A stretch of 64,000 bases of DNA from Methylobacterium jeotgali (GCF_022179345.1 NZ_BPQR01000010.1:62001-126000), one strand, 5' to 3'; counted from the first letter of the stretch, positions 1 to 9,270 are shown. The notes: generated by a model from the letters alone, not told the origin. Program-made: numbers and translations.

Positions 1-467
1 GCGTAGACGATGCCCGTCATGACGAACACGAACACAACCAGGTTCGTGGCCGCCAGGATCGCGTCCTCGTTGCGGCGGAACAGGTCGCTGTCCTGCCGCA
101 GCCGCTCCAGCAGGTGGTAGGTGCGCAGCAGGCGCAGCGTCCGCAGGATGCGAAGGAAGCCGACGCCCTCGACGACCACCGGCGCGACGAACGAGGCCAC
201 CGCCACGAGGTCCGTCCAGGTGCTCAGGTGCCGGAACTCGCGCAGCGGCGCGCGGCTGATGAGGAGGCGGGCGGCGAAATCGGCCAGGACGCAGGCGCCC
301 ACCGCCAGGTCGCATGCGACGATCCACGGCGACAGCGGAAGGAACGAGGTGACGACGACGAAGGCGATGGTCGCCACGTCGAACACGAGCAGGGCGTAGC
401 GGAAGCGGTGCGCTCCCGGCGTGTCGCCTTCGTACAGTTCGCGCAGCGTCGCTTTGGGTGGTGTCAT
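1..467 (-). CDS. Voltage-gated ion channel (Kv-like), N-terminal part, cut by window edge
   Basis: Reading leftwards from an ATG at 467-465 gives about 155 residues open to the window edge, so the C-terminus (pore and selectivity filter) is not visible. The visible part begins MTPPKATLRELYEGDTPGAH and then shows hydrophobic segments (FRYALLVFDVATIAFVVVTS; a second near VACDLAVGACVLADF). These are followed by an arginine-ladder segment, FLRILRTLRLLRTYHLLERL, typical of an S4 voltage sensor, and by the start of S5. The family is membrane potassium or ion channels. Ion selectivity cannot be judged without the filter. It lies 48 bases downstream of nhaA on the same strand, which suggests co-transcription with a cation-homeostasis role. 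Confidence 0.8.
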   Translation of the reverse strand, partial: MTPPKATLRELYEGDTPGAHRFRYALLVFDVATIAFVVVTSFLPLSPWIVACDLAVGACVLADFAARLLISRAPLREFRHLSTWTDLVAVASFVAPVVVEGVGFLRILRTLRLLRTYHLLERLRQDSDLFRRNEDAILAATNLVVFVFVMTGIVY

Positions 468-515
468 CGGGGTCGACGCGCGAGCGGTGAAGGTGGGAGT
501 CCCGCGTAGGCCGGT

Positions 516-1724
516 TCAGCGCCGGGACGGATGGGCCGGGGCGAACCGCAGCACCAGCGCCCCGGCGGCCATGCAGGCAAGAGACCCGATCAGCACGCCG
601 ACCTTGGTCTCTGCCGCAAGCTCCGGGGCGTTCGCGAAGGCGAGCAGGCCGATGAACAGGCTCATGGTGAAGCCGACGCCGCAGAGGAGCGAGACGCCGT
701 AGACCTGCGGCCAGGTCGCGTGCGCCGGCCGCTGCGCCAGCCCGAGCCTCACCGCGGCGAGGACGAGGCCGAACACGCCGACCTGCTTGCCGACGAACAG
801 GCCGAGCGCCACGCCGAGCGTGACCGGGTCCAGCAGCATGCGCGGCGTGATCCCGGCGAGCGACACGCCCGCGTTGGCGAAGCCGAAGATGGGCAGGATG
901 AGGTAGGCCGACCAGGGATGGACCGCGTGCTCCAGGATGTGCAGCGGCGAGGTCGGATCGTCCGGCTTGCCGACGCTCAGCCGCAACGGGATCGTCAGCG
1001 CCAGCAGCACGCCCGCGATGGTCGCATGGACGCCGGACTTGAGCACGAACACCCACAGCACCACGCCGAGCAACAGGTACGGCCAAAGGCGGGCCACACC
1101 GGCCTTGTTGAGGCCGTAGAGAACCGCGAGCGTGAGGCCCGCGCCACCGAGCATCGGAAGCGATAGGTCGGCGGTGTAGAACGCCGCGATGATGAGCACG
1201 GCGCCCAGGTCGTCGATGATGGCGAGCGCCGTCAGGAAGACCTTGAGCGAGACCGGCACCCGGGACCCGAGCAAGGCCAGCACGCCGAGGGCGAAGGCGA
1301 TGTCGGTGGCGGCCGGGATCGCCCAGCCCCGCAGGGTCTCAGGCGAGTTCCAGTTCACGGCGGCGTAGACGAGGGCCGGCGCCGCCATGCCGCCGAGCGC
1401 GGCCAGCCCCGGCAGGACGCGGTCGGGCCAAGTGCGCAGGCGCCCGTCCAGCACCTCGCGCTTGATCTCCAGTCCGACGAGCAGGAAGAACACCGCCATG
1501 AGGGCGTCGTTGATCCAGTGCAGGACCGACAGGGGACCGAGATAGGCCTTGAGCGCGGCGAAGTAGGTGTCCGCCAGCGGCGAGTTGGCGATCACCAGGG
1601 CGAGCGCGGCGCTCGCCATCAGGACGAGGCCGCCGCCGGCGTCGCTGGTCAGGACATTGCGCAGGGCCGACAGGGGACGGCGGCGAGGCCGCGGAACGAT
1701 GTGCGAAGGCGACGCCACGGGCAC
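516..1724 (-). CDS. nhaA: Na+/H+ antiporter NhaA
   Basis: A 402-residue inner-membrane protein of usual NhaA length that exchanges sodium for protons. Recognisable family blocks are [20 protein letters not shown] near residues 70-90, [20 protein letters not shown] near 135-155, and [15 protein letters not shown]. The paired aspartates of the last block are the ion-binding pair known from E. coli NhaA. About eleven hydrophobic segments are visible. The ATG at 1724 is followed by a short basic cytoplasmic leader (PRPRRRP), as in homologues. It heads a probable two-gene unit with the ion channel gene downstream. Confidence 0.95.
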   Translation of the reverse strand: MPVASPSHIVPRPRRRPLSALRNVLTSDAGGGLVLMASAALALVIANSPLADTYFAALKAYLGPLSVLHWINDALMAVFFLLVGLEIKREVLDGRLRTWPDRVLPGLAALGGMAAPALVYAAVNWNSPETLRGWAIPAATDIAFALGVLALLGSRVPVSLKVFLTALAIIDDLGAVLIIAAFYTADLSLPMLGGAGLTLAVLYGLNKAGVARLWPYLLLGVVLWVFVLKSGVHATIAGVLLALTIPLRLSVGKPDDPTSPLHILEHAVHPWSAYLILPIFGFANAGVSLAGITPRMLLDPVTLGVALGLFVGKQVGVFGLVLAAVRLGLAQRPAHATWPQVYGVSLLCGVGFTMSLFIGLLAFANAPELAAETKVGVLIGSLACMAAGALVLRFAPAHPSRR

Positions 1725-1967
1725 GGGTCTCCGGCGCTGGCGGCCCGACCAGCGCTCGTCCTACCGGTCCGACAGACGGACCGCGCACCCTGCGCGGGCT
1801 ATCGCATCGAAGCGGGATAGGGACAACCCGTCCCGCCCCGGATCCCAGGAGAGGGGGGCCGGAACCCGCCGGCTTGTCGTGGGACGTATCCCAGCCCACG
1901 CTTGAGCGGCCTCGGGTCGGGCGGCATGGGCACGGGTCACCGCCTGCGCCCATGCCTCTTCCTAGGT

Positions 1968-3452
1968 TCAGTGACCGGGGGCGGCCAGCGCAGCCCCCGG
2001 CTTGTCATGGGTGCCGAGCCGTTCGACCATCGTGGCCGTGGCCTCGTTCATGCCGATGACGTCGACCGGGATGCCGTGGTGCCGGAACTTGAGCACGACC
2101 CGGTCGAGCGCGTTGACGCTGGTGATGTCCCAGAAGTGCGCAGCCGTCAGGTCGAGCACGACGCCCCGGAGGTCCTCCTCGCGAAAGTCGAAGGCGGAGT
2201 GGAACGCCTCTGCGGTCGCGAAGAAGATCTGGCCGGTCACCTTGTAGGTGCGCGCCGCACGGGCCTCGTCGCGCGAGGACGCGACGCCGAAGAACTTGGT
2301 GACCTTGTGGGCGAAGAACAGGCCGCTGAGGATCACCCCGAACAGCACGCCCTTGGCGAGGTCGTGGGTGGCCACGACGACCACGACGGTGCCGAGCATG
2401 ACGAAGCTCGACGACTTCGGATGGGTCACCAGCGTGCGGAAGGACTTCCACTGGAAGGTGTTGATCGAGACCATGATCATGACCGCGACCAGCGCCGCCA
2501 TGGGAATCTGCGCGACGTAGGGGCCGAGCACGACGATCAGGAACAACAGGAACACGCCGGAGAACAGGGTCGAGAGTCGTCCCCGGCCGCCGGAGGAGAC
2601 GTTGATCACCGACTGGCCGATCATGGCGCAGCCGGCCATGCCGCCGAGGAGCCCGGAGGCGATGTTGGCGACGCCCTGGCCGGCGCACTCGCGGTTCTTG
2701 TTCGAGGTCGTGTCGGTCATCTCGTCGACGATGGCCGCAGTCATCAGGCTTTCCAGGAGCCCGACCATGGTCAGCGTCAGCGACACCGGCAGGATGATGC
2801 GCAGGGTCTCCCAGGTGAACGGCACCTGCGGCAGCGCCACCCAGGGCAGCTCGCTCGGCAGCGCGCCCATGTCGCCGACCTTGTGGATGCCGAGGCCGAG
2901 GTACATCGAGACCCCGGTCAGCAGGACGATGGTGACCAACGGCGAGGGTACCGCCTTGGTGAGGTACGGCAGGCCGTAGATGATGCAGAGGCCGACCGCC
3001 GTCATCAGGTAGACGGTGGTGCCCTGGCCGATGAGTTCCGGCATCTGCGCCAGGAAGATCAGGATGGCCAGGGCGTTGACGAACCCGGTCACGACCGAGC
3101 GCGAGACGAACCGCATGAGGTTGCCGAGCCGGAGCGCGCCGGCGGCGATCTGGAGAAGGCCGGTGAGGATGGTGGCGGCGAACAGGTAGCCGACGCCATG
3201 GTCCTTCACGAGGCCGACCATCAGGAGCGCCATGGCGCCGGTCGCGGCGGAGATCATGGCGGGCCGGCCGCCCGCGAAGGCGGTGACGACGGCGATGCAG
3301 AAGGAGGCGTAGAGGCCGACCTTCGGATCGACGCCGGCGATGATGGAGAAGGCGATGGCCTCCGGGATGAGGGCGAGGGCCACGACGGCGCCCGCCAGCA
3401 ACTCGCGCGTGACGTTCGGAGCCCACTCGCTCCGTAGGTGGACGAGATCCAT
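1968..3452 (-). CDS. SulP-family inorganic anion (sulfate/bicarbonate) transporter with STAS domain
   Basis: A 494-residue membrane transporter of the SulP/SLC26 family. From MDLVHLRSEWAPNVTRELLA it runs into the signature region (ALIPEAIAFSIIAGVDPKVG), then about ten to twelve hydrophobic segments. A cytoplasmic STAS domain fills about the last 110 residues (VVLDLTAAHFWDITSVNALD). The open frame extends upstream to 3554, but the ATG at 3452 is preferred because family homology begins there. Substrate is not decidable from sequence. With thiosulfate oxidation genes next to it, sulfate export or bicarbonate uptake are both plausible (inference). Confidence 0.9.
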   Translation of the reverse strand: MDLVHLRSEWAPNVTRELLAGAVVALALIPEAIAFSIIAGVDPKVGLYASFCIAVVTAFAGGRPAMISAATGAMALLMVGLVKDHGVGYLFAATILTGLLQIAAGALRLGNLMRFVSRSVVTGFVNALAILIFLAQMPELIGQGTTVYLMTAVGLCIIYGLPYLTKAVPSPLVTIVLLTGVSMYLGLGIHKVGDMGALPSELPWVALPQVPFTWETLRIILPVSLTLTMVGLLESLMTAAIVDEMTDTTSNKNRECAGQGVANIASGLLGGMAGCAMIGQSVINVSSGGRGRLSTLFSGVFLLFLIVVLGPYVAQIPMAALVAVMIMVSINTFQWKSFRTLVTHPKSSSFVMLGTVVVVVATHDLAKGVLFGVILSGLFFAHKVTKFFGVASSRDEARAARTYKVTGQIFFATAEAFHSAFDFREEDLRGVVLDLTAAHFWDITSVNALDRVVLKFRHHGIPVDVIGMNEATATMVERLGTHDKPGAALAAPGH

Positions 3453-3710
3453 TGTTGTGAAAGGCTTTCCTTGTCCCAGGCGCGTTCGGTACGTCGCATG
3501 GGGCGCGCAACAGGGCCGGTCGGCCTCCTCGGAGGTCCGCGACTCAGGCACCACGATTTGCGTTGTCCGGCGGATCGGCGGCCGGAAGAGCCACCCGGGC
3601 TTTCACCGGGTCCGGTCTTGTGGAGGAACCATAACCGAAGAGTTCGCTGCAGCGCAATACGGCAGCTGCGTCCGGTTCCCGTCCTGGGCGGTGGGGGGCG
3701 CGGGTGATCG

Positions 3711-3923
3711 TCAGAGGTCGAGGGCACCGAGGGCCGCGCCGATGGCGAGAAGACCACCGAGCACGGCCGCGAAGATCGCGCGGGCACGGTCCCAGGCGCC
3801 ACCCTCGTTGTCGTTGCAGGCCGTCGGGCGCGTGCCTGATCGACGTCGCCACCTGCGGGTCGAGCAAGGCGCGTCCCGGAAGCTCGGCGGGGGGAGGCTA
3901 TCGGACTGGTGGCGACACGACAT
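3711..3923 (-). CDS. Small single-span membrane protein, unknown
   Basis: A possible 70-residue protein. The C-terminal half reads CNDNEGGAWDRARAIFAAVL then a glycine/alanine-rich hydrophobic stretch (GGLLAIGAALGALDL) that could cross the membrane once. A short basic N-terminus followed by an NDNEG-type motif is common in small Rhizobiales proteins. The N-terminal third is less convincing and a shorter start is possible. No good ribosome binding site was seen at 3923. Function unknown. Confidence 0.35.
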   Translation of the reverse strand: MSCRHQSDSLPPPSFRDAPCSTRRWRRRSGTRPTACNDNEGGAWDRARAIFAAVLGGLLAIGAALGALDL

Positions 3924-4141
3924 AGGCGAACCGCGGAGATGTTGCTGCCTTGCTGCGGGACGGCTCCGAGATACCACATCTCCTGCCCGCAGCGGCCAGG
4001 TCCACCCGGAACACGCTGTCATCGCGCTGCCGCGACCCTCGATATTGGCCGAAGCTCCATGCCCGAAACGGATTTCAACAATCGAGATGCACGACGAGGC
4101 GTTGATCGCGAATTGGACGCCGCGGTCGGCGCCGATGACGT

Positions 4142-5113
4142 TCAAGGCGGCACGGTGCCGGAGGGTGGCGCGTTCTGGCCGAGGAGAACGCCATCCACCG
4201 TCTGGCCATAGAAGTCGAGCGGGTCGTCGTGATGCGCCTTCCGAGTCTCGTCGACCGAGCCTTCGAAACGTGGATCCTGCGGCCTTTCGCGGCTGTCGAT
4301 AAAGGCCGCGACGGACCAAGCTTCCTCGTCCGAAAGGGTGTTGCCCTGGCCGAGCGGCATGTTCGCCTTGATGAAACCGGCGGCATTGGCGACCGAGCTC
4401 ATGCCCGCTCCCCAGTTGTAGGACCGCGCCCCCCAGAGCGGCGGGAACACGGTATATCCATCCGCGGTCGCTTGGCCTTCCCCGCTGGCACCGTGGCACA
4501 AGGCGCATTTTGCGGCATAGACGTCTCGCCCGCGTGCGATGTCGAGCGAGACGGGCTGCGCTAGCTTCGGGTAACCCCGGCCCGGCGGACTCACGCCGGT
4601 CCGCGCGCCCCGTGCCAGGAAGAAGGCGTAGCTCTCCAGCGCGACCAGCACCGGATCGCCGAGCTGCGGGGCCTTACCGTTCATGCTGTAGCGGAAGCAG
4701 CCCTGAAGCCGCTCCGCGAAGGTGTTCACGTGCCGGTTCTTCGAGCGATAGGCCGGATAGTTCTCGTAAGCGGCCCAGAGCGGCGCCGAGCCGGGGAGCC
4801 TGCCGCCGTCGAGATGGCAGTTCGAACAGCGCAAGTCGTTGCCGACGAAACCGCTGGCGTGTCTCCCGGTATCTTGAAAGATGTCACTGCCCATCCGGAC
4901 CATCGTCCCGAACGGACCGTCCGGGATCGCGCTCTCCGGCGGGGGCTGGACGTGCCCCGCGGCGTTCCCGGCAGGGTCGGGCCGACGCGTCTGTTCCGCT
5001 CGGCCACCGCCCGTCCCCTCGGCCTTAGGAAACCCTTGTCCGACGAGCACGATGAGGCCGAGCGAGGCCGCGCCGACGGTCCGCGTCCACCTCCTCGAAA
5101 CATCTGTGCTCAC
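4142..5113 (-). CDS. tsdA: Thiosulfate dehydrogenase TsdA-like dihaem cytochrome c
   Basis: A 323-residue periplasmic dihaem cytochrome c that would oxidise two thiosulfates to tetrathionate. After a signal-type N-terminus (GAASLGLIVLVGQGF) the first haem motif is CSNCH in DLRCSNCHLDGGR. Then comes the TsdA block SAPLWAAYENYPAYRSKN and ERLQGCFRYSMNG, whose cysteine matches the unusual His/Cys haem ligand of TsdA. The second haem motif is CALCH near residue 215. The start chosen is GTG at 5113-5111, which overlaps the TGA of the upstream gene (GTGA). The open frame continues upstream to 5374 but out of family. It is translationally coupled to the TsdB-like gene. Confidence 0.85.
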   Translation of the reverse strand: MSTDVSRRWTRTVGAASLGLIVLVGQGFPKAEGTGGGRAEQTRRPDPAGNAAGHVQPPPESAIPDGPFGTMVRMGSDIFQDTGRHASGFVGNDLRCSNCHLDGGRLPGSAPLWAAYENYPAYRSKNRHVNTFAERLQGCFRYSMNGKAPQLGDPVLVALESYAFFLARGARTGVSPPGRGYPKLAQPVSLDIARGRDVYAAKCALCHGASGEGQATADGYTVFPPLWGARSYNWGAGMSSVANAAGFIKANMPLGQGNTLSDEEAWSVAAFIDSRERPQDPRFEGSVDETRKAHHDDPLDFYGQTVDGVLLGQNAPPSGTVPP

Positions 5114-5835
5114 CGCGGACCTCCGTTTCGCGTCGCCGGGACGGGCAAGCTCGCGTAGTAGGCGGAAACGGCGGCGGCCTCGTCGTCGGTGAGCTTTTCC
5201 GCCACGCCGGCCATGAGGCCGAGCGGATCGTTCGCCCTGGTCTTGTTCTTCCAGGCCGCGAGCTGCGCGGCGGCGTAGGCCGCAGGCTGCCCGGCGAGGG
5301 CGGGGAACACCGCACCGACGCCCTGACCGACCGGGCCGTGGCATTGTGGGCAGCCCGGCATCCCACGGGCCCAATCGCCGCTCTTTGCCAGGGCACGTCC
5401 CCTGAAGACGAGCTGCCCGTCAGGAGGCTCGCCGCCCTCCGCCTTCCAGGCTGGCAGCCCGGCGTAGTACGACGCCAGCGCCCTACGCTCGGGCTCGCTC
5501 AGGGCGCTGGCGATAGGCTGCATGACCTCGCTGGCGCGGCCAGCGCCAGCGAAGCTCGCCAGTTGGCGGAGCAGGTAATCGGCCGCCAGCCCGGACAGCC
5601 TGGGAAAGCCTGCATTCGAGTTGCCCTCTCCGTTGGCACCGTGACACGAGCCGCAGGCCGGCGCGCCGTCCGCGCTCCCGTTCGAAGCGATGCTTGCCGG
5701 GTCGAGCGCGGCCGAAGGCAGGGTTTGTAGGGTCAGGCCGAGCGCGACGGTCAGCCGAGTTGCATCGCCGGGCAGGCGCCACAGGCAAAAGCCCACCCAT
5801 GAACGTTTCTGCTTCCGCTGACCGGATCGCTCCAT
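5110..5835 (-). CDS. tsdB: Dihaem cytochrome c (TsdB-like / cytochrome c4-like electron acceptor)
   Basis: A 241-residue secreted protein with two c-type haem motifs, CGSCH (in PACGSCHGANGEGN) and CPQCH (in MPGCPQCHGPVGQG). The two halves are alike, each with the MxP-type downstream region seen in cytochrome c4 proteins. In tsdBA organisms TsdB is the dihaem electron acceptor encoded just before TsdA, and the order and four-base overlap here match that. Hydrophobic residues 25-45 suggest a signal peptide. The start at 5835 gives a long basic leader, so a downstream start is possible. A generic c4-type cytochrome is the alternative. Confidence 0.75.
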   Translation of the reverse strand: MERSGQRKQKRSWVGFCLWRLPGDATRLTVALGLTLQTLPSAALDPASIASNGSADGAPACGSCHGANGEGNSNAGFPRLSGLAADYLLRQLASFAGAGRASEVMQPIASALSEPERRALASYYAGLPAWKAEGGEPPDGQLVFRGRALAKSGDWARGMPGCPQCHGPVGQGVGAVFPALAGQPAAYAAAQLAAWKNKTRANDPLGLMAGVAEKLTDDEAAAVSAYYASLPVPATRNGGPR

Positions 5836-6232
5836 GGGACAAGCCCACCATCAGAGACCCATGCAATTTATCGCATATGTTCCGCCAGGCAAGCTGGGGT
5901 GAAGTCGGTCGGCTGACATGAGAATGCATGCCCGGTGCCGCGATGGCCGAGTTTGTCCATACGGGGGCTAGGCTCGGCCTTGTCTGTGCGAAACGGTCAG
6001 GGGGGCGCAAGCCCCAAAGCACTGACGGGCACAGGGCTGGGCGCTGAGACCCAAGGTTCGGCCAAGAGGCTTGCAAGTCACGGGACGCGGCGCTCGGCAC
6101 CGGTGCGCACCGCTCCAGTAGGGCGCTCGGGGCAGCCGCGAAGGCATCCGTGCGCCTGCCGGGCATTCGCCGCCCTGCCAAGGTTACGGCGCCGGCCCAT
6201 ATGCAGTCTGCCGGCGAACAGGCGGCTAGTGT
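5836..6232. other. Gene-free stretch upstream of tsdB
   Basis: About 400 bases with no convincing gene. The only AT-rich patch is at about 5862-5883 (AATTTATCGCATATGTTCC), 30-45 bases upstream of tsdB. Its CATATG core resembles AT-rich patches near soxX (19178) and before the DUF2243 gene (32073). It probably holds the tsdBA promoter. No operator was proven. Confidence 0.35.
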
Positions 6233-6830
6233 GACCGGTTGAAGGCGAGCCCGTTCGATTGACGATCTCGATCGCCCCGCGCCGCAACTCGACCATACCG
6301 GCGTCCATCCACTCCCCGAGGACGCGACTGGCCACCTCGCCCACGCTTCCGAAGTCGGCGGCGGGCCGCTGGTGCGGCTTCGCGACAGTCCCCTCCCTGT
6401 CAGCCTCGATCGGCAGACCTCGCGCCAGACGCTGTTCGACAGTGGCGAAAGCGAACTGTTCGCCACGAGGGTTCGATAGGCATCGGCAGGCAGGGCGGCC
6501 AGCTCTATTCGGTCCTCGACGACGCTCTGGGCCGGGAAGCCGCCTCCCGAGGCCAGGCATTGGGCCGTGAGCACGCAGCCCCCGCGCCCCCCGCCAACCT
6601 TGTAGATCAGCTTCTCGCGGCCGGCCTCCGACATCCGGAAGACCCGCATCCGGCCGTCCATTCGCATATGGCAGTCCGCGCAGGTGCCGTTGAGTTCGCA
6701 GGCGACGGCACCTGCTTCCCGCGTTGTGATGCGGGCTGCCTCGCGTGCGAACTGAAGGTATGTGGCGCCAAACCAAGGGATGATCGGGAACGGCTCGATC
6801 CGTCGCTCGATTCGGTGCGCGCTCGACGTG
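6233..6830 (-). pseudogene. Decayed Crp/Fnr-family regulator gene
   Basis: Two pieces of one Crp/Fnr protein lie in different reading frames. Reading leftwards, about 6820-6480 encodes RIEPFPIIPWFGATYLQFAR and EAGAVACELNGTCADCHMRM, then VFRMSEAGREKLIYKV and CVLTAQCLASGGGFPAQS (the cyclic-nucleotide-type sensor domain). About 6460-6240 encodes EQFAFATVEQRLARGLPIEA and DFGSVGEVASRVLGEWMDAG, then MVELRRGAIEIVNR (the winged-helix domain). The intact paralogue at 59135-59809 carries both in one frame. It has about 22 residues between them (around PEFRSFVLDDYSRLMASMF) that are missing here. No start codon remains at the expected place. Confidence 0.8.
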
Positions 6831-6910
6831 CGGCTTCTCGATGCCCTGGCTCGGGATAGCGGAAATGCCCGGGTCGACCTGCAATTTCGACCCGTGTTCC
6901 GCCGGTCTCG

Positions 6911-6924
6911 GTGACCCCGGTCAC
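6911..6924. promoter_or_regulatory. Crp/Fnr-type operator GTGAC-N4-GTCAC
   Basis: Perfect inverted repeat GTGACCCCGGTCAC, with the 5-4-5 spacing of Fnr/Crp sites. It lies about 110 bases upstream of the pentapeptide gene and beside the decayed crp gene. The same element with one different centre base is at 60129-60142, beside the intact crp/fnr gene. Confidence 0.65.
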
Positions 6925-7033
6925 AGACGGTACGGACGAGGGAGGATACCGTCGGGGTATCACAACGAGAATTCGCCTTGAGATCGGCCTCCAGCGCGGG
7001 GCGCGGTCCCGGCGATCCTGGATGGGAGTGAAC

Positions 7034-7819
7034 ATGCGAAGCCTCGTACCCCTCGTGCTCGTCTCCATGGCGCTGGCGGGTCCGGCGCGTGCCGAGCAGG
7101 ACCTGCTGCTCGGAGCGGACATGAACACGCCTGCCATGACCCGAGCCGAGATGAGCCGAGCGGACATCGAGGCCCTGATCGCCAAGGCTGACGGAAAGCC
7201 CCTGGATCTCTCCGACAAGGCCCTCTCCGGCCTGAACCTCAAAGGCGCCAACCTGCGCACCGCGCGCCTCAACAAGGCGAACCTTCGTGGCGCCGACCTA
7301 AGCGGGGCGAACCTTGAACAAGCTTGGCTCCTCAAGGCCGACCTGTCGGGCGCCAAGCTCGTCGACGCCAAGATGTTTGGCATCACCGCACGAGAGGCGA
7401 ACTTCAGCGGAGCCGACCTGAGCCGCGCCCAGCCCATCGGCGACTTCAAGGGCGCCAACATGAGCGGCGCGACGTTGGTGGACCTGAGGGGGGGCGCCGA
7501 CATCAAGAACCAGTCCATGGGGCTGATGCGGGCGGTGTTCACATCCGTCAACCTTTCAGGGGCGAACCTCAAGGGAGCCAACCTGGGCCGGTCGCGTCTG
7601 GAGTACGCCAACCTCACAGACGCGGACCTCACGGACGTCGTGTTGATGGGGTCCGACCTGTCCGGCGCGAACCTGACCGGCGCAACCGTCGCGGGAGCCG
7701 ACTTCAAGAGCGTCGATGTCAGCGGGACGCGCCTCCTGTCGCTCAAGGGACAGGACAAAGCCAAGGACTGGGCGTCGCGGGTGAACGCCGACCGCGCCAT
7801 CACCCAGGCTTCCAACTGA
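7034..7819 (+). CDS. Periplasmic pentapeptide-repeat protein
   Basis: A 261-residue secreted protein. The N-terminus MRSLVPLVLVSMALAGPARA is a clear signal peptide. The rest is built of A(D/N)LXX five-residue repeats from about residue 60 to 240 (GLNLKGANLRTARLNKANLR, then repeated GADLSGANLE-like units), which fold as a right-handed beta-helix. Starts further upstream exist in frame (6911, 7022). The ATG at 7034 is preferred because it begins the signal peptide and has GGGAG at 7024-7028. No enzymatic residues are recognisable. It sits where the SoxYZ-like carrier sits in the module at 60226, ahead of a thioredoxin gene and under the same type of operator. Confidence 0.85.
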   Translation: MRSLVPLVLVSMALAGPARAEQDLLLGADMNTPAMTRAEMSRADIEALIAKADGKPLDLSDKALSGLNLKGANLRTARLNKANLRGADLSGANLEQAWLLKADLSGAKLVDAKMFGITAREANFSGADLSRAQPIGDFKGANMSGATLVDLRGGADIKNQSMGLMRAVFTSVNLSGANLKGANLGRSRLEYANLTDADLTDVVLMGSDLSGANLTGATVAGADFKSVDVSGTRLLSLKGQDKAKDWASRVNADRAITQASN

Positions 7820-7850
7820 TACCGTCCCGTTCGTCGAGGAGCCTTCCAGC

Positions 7851-8243
7851 ATGAAGACCCATCGTTCCCTAATCGGTCTCCTGACCCTCCTCCTTTCGCT
7901 CGGCGGTACGGCGGCATTCGCCGCGGACCCGGTTGCCTACACGTCCGCAGCCTTCGAAACGGCCCAGAAGGCTGGTAAGCCGATCCTCGTGCACGTCACC
8001 GCGCCGTGGTGCTCCACCTGCGCTGCCCAGAAACCGATCCTGGCCAAACTGGAGGCCGAGCCGCGTTTCAAGGAACTCAAGGTCTTCGAGGTCGACTTCG
8101 ACAGCCGCAAGGACGTGCTCAGACGCTTCGGAGCGACAATGCAGAGCACGTTGATTACCTACAGGGGCGAGTTGGAAACCGGCCGCTCGTCGGGTGAGAC
8201 GAAGCCTGAGGCGATCACGGCCCTCCTCGAAAAGGCGTTCTGA
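7851..8243 (+). CDS. Periplasmic thioredoxin-fold protein (CSTC)
   Basis: A 130-residue secreted thioredoxin-like protein with signal peptide (LIGLLTLLLSLGGTAAFAA) and active-site motif CSTC in VTAPWCSTCAAQKPIL. It is closely alike, over its full mature length, to the gene at 61669-62055 (which has CPIC). Shared blocks are AQKAGKPILV, QKPILAKL, VDFDS and MQSTLI. It probably passes electrons from a CcdA-type membrane protein to a periplasmic disulfide. Its own ccdA neighbour is decayed, so the reductant here is uncertain. It starts 32 bases after the pentapeptide gene. Confidence 0.9.
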   Translation: MKTHRSLIGLLTLLLSLGGTAAFAADPVAYTSAAFETAQKAGKPILVHVTAPWCSTCAAQKPILAKLEAEPRFKELKVFEVDFDSRKDVLRRFGATMQSTLITYRGELETGRSSGETKPEAITALLEKAF

Positions 8244-8249
8244 ACGGGC

Positions 8250-8637
8250 ATGCCGACCGGTTCCAGCCACGCATTTCTCCCCGGCATCCGCTCGGTACCG
8301 TCGCCTTGCGTCTTGCCGCTGCAGCCGTTGGTGCTTGAGCCGCCGCCTCGGAGGTCCGTCTCGGACCAGCGGCCCTCGCGCTTGGGCTCGCCCTGCTCGT
8401 TCCGGCGGGCCGGGCCGTCTTGCGGTGCCAGCGGGCTCCGGAAGCGACTGGTCGGAAAGCCGCTTCGGCGGCTTCCCGATCCACGGTCTCGCGTGCGGCT
8501 TGCCGTCGGCCTTCTCCCCGGAGCGGTCCGGAACCCGAACGACATCGCCGCTCGGCTCGCCGATGCGGCCCCGTCTCCATCCGGCCCGGAACGACGCTCT
8601 GAGGTCATGCCCGCCGCCCGCTGGATCGAGCGAGTTT
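8250..8637 (+). pseudogene. Decayed ccdA-like gene
   Basis: Starting 7 bases after the thioredoxin gene, one frame encodes FLPGIRSVPSPCVLPLQPLV, which matches FLAGVLSVLSPCVLPLLPLV of the intact gene at 62066. Further on, in another frame, GSDWSESRFGGFPIHGLA (about 8445-8495) matches VSDWTETRFGGFSTAGLL of the same intact protein. The sequence between is shortened and frameshifted, and the second conserved-cysteine half is not recoverable. Order and spacing (thioredoxin then ccdA) match 61669-62785, so this is a broken copy of that pair. Confidence 0.8.
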
Positions 8638-8883
8638 CTATCCGATGACGAGCGATTGGCCGTCGCTACAGACGGCGAAGATCGTGGTCATGGAGGCACT
8701 GGCTTCCCGATACCACCAATAACCCTCTTCGCCGTTGTAGCCGTGGACCTGGTAGGAGGCGACGTGGGCCTCGACGAAGGCCGCTGCGGCCTCGCGGCTG
8801 GCGAACCCCTCCTTGTAGACGCCGGTCCACGATACCAGCTGTCCAGGTCCCAGAGGACGCTTGAAGCGGTGAATGCAGGCCAT
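8638..8883 (-). CDS. Small conserved-looking hypothetical protein, 81 aa
   Basis: An 81-residue protein from the ATG at 8883. It is rich in aromatic residues (WTGVYKEGFASREAAAAFVE; HGYNGEEGYWWYREASASMT) and ends SDGQSLVIG. It has no signal peptide or membrane segment and looks like a small globular alpha/beta protein. The open frame runs further upstream to 9180 but that part is arginine-rich antisense-like sequence. It shares strand with the genes at 8957-11033 but is separated from them. Function unknown. Confidence 0.6.
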   Translation of the reverse strand: MACIHRFKRPLGPGQLVSWTGVYKEGFASREAAAAFVEAHVASYQVHGYNGEEGYWWYREASASMTTIFAVCSDGQSLVIG

Positions 8884-8956
8884 CGGATCCCGTCGCCTCC
8901 TCTCGTCGGACGGACCTTTCCATTCCTCGGCCACCCGTGGAAGCCGGCGTGACGTC

Positions 8957-9256
8957 CTACGATCCGACGGAGTGCCGCGACCGGCGCACGAAGCGGGCCA
9001 AGCGCGCGCGGATCGCCACCTGCGGGTCTGCTTGGGCGACGGTGGCGTGCGGGCCGAATTCCGCAAGGCCTTGCGCCACGGCGTCCAACGCCAGGATGAA
9101 GTCGCCCTTCCGCTTGAACGAAGCTTCCATCGCGTCGAGGACGGCCTCGATTTCAAGCGCCGGGTCGGGTCCGGACGCACGAGCGCGTAGGAGCCTGGAT
9201 ACCCACGAGCTGCCCCTTGCGTCAGCCCGCGTCAGGCATTCCGACAGATTCGACAC
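8957..9256 (-). CDS. Hypothetical protein, 99 aa
   Basis: A 99-residue protein from GTG at 9256-9254 (MSNLSECLTRADARGSSWVS) with a helical, charged middle (EIEAVLDAMEASFKRKGDFI, then LALDAVAQGLAEFG) and basic end. No signal peptide. It begins just after the stop of the solute-binding gene at 9271 and may be the last gene of that transcript. Codon use resembles its neighbours. Not assigned to a family. The start is uncertain. Confidence 0.5.
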   Translation of the reverse strand: MSNLSECLTRADARGSSWVSRLLRARASGPDPALEIEAVLDAMEASFKRKGDFILALDAVAQGLAEFGPHATVAQADPQVAIRARLARFVRRSRHSVGS

Positions 9257-9270
9257 CGTACGCCTGAGCG

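Noticed and set aside
1902..3437. Plus-strand open frame of 511 codons, rich in Asp/His/Gly
   Set aside because: Antisense of the SulP transporter gene.
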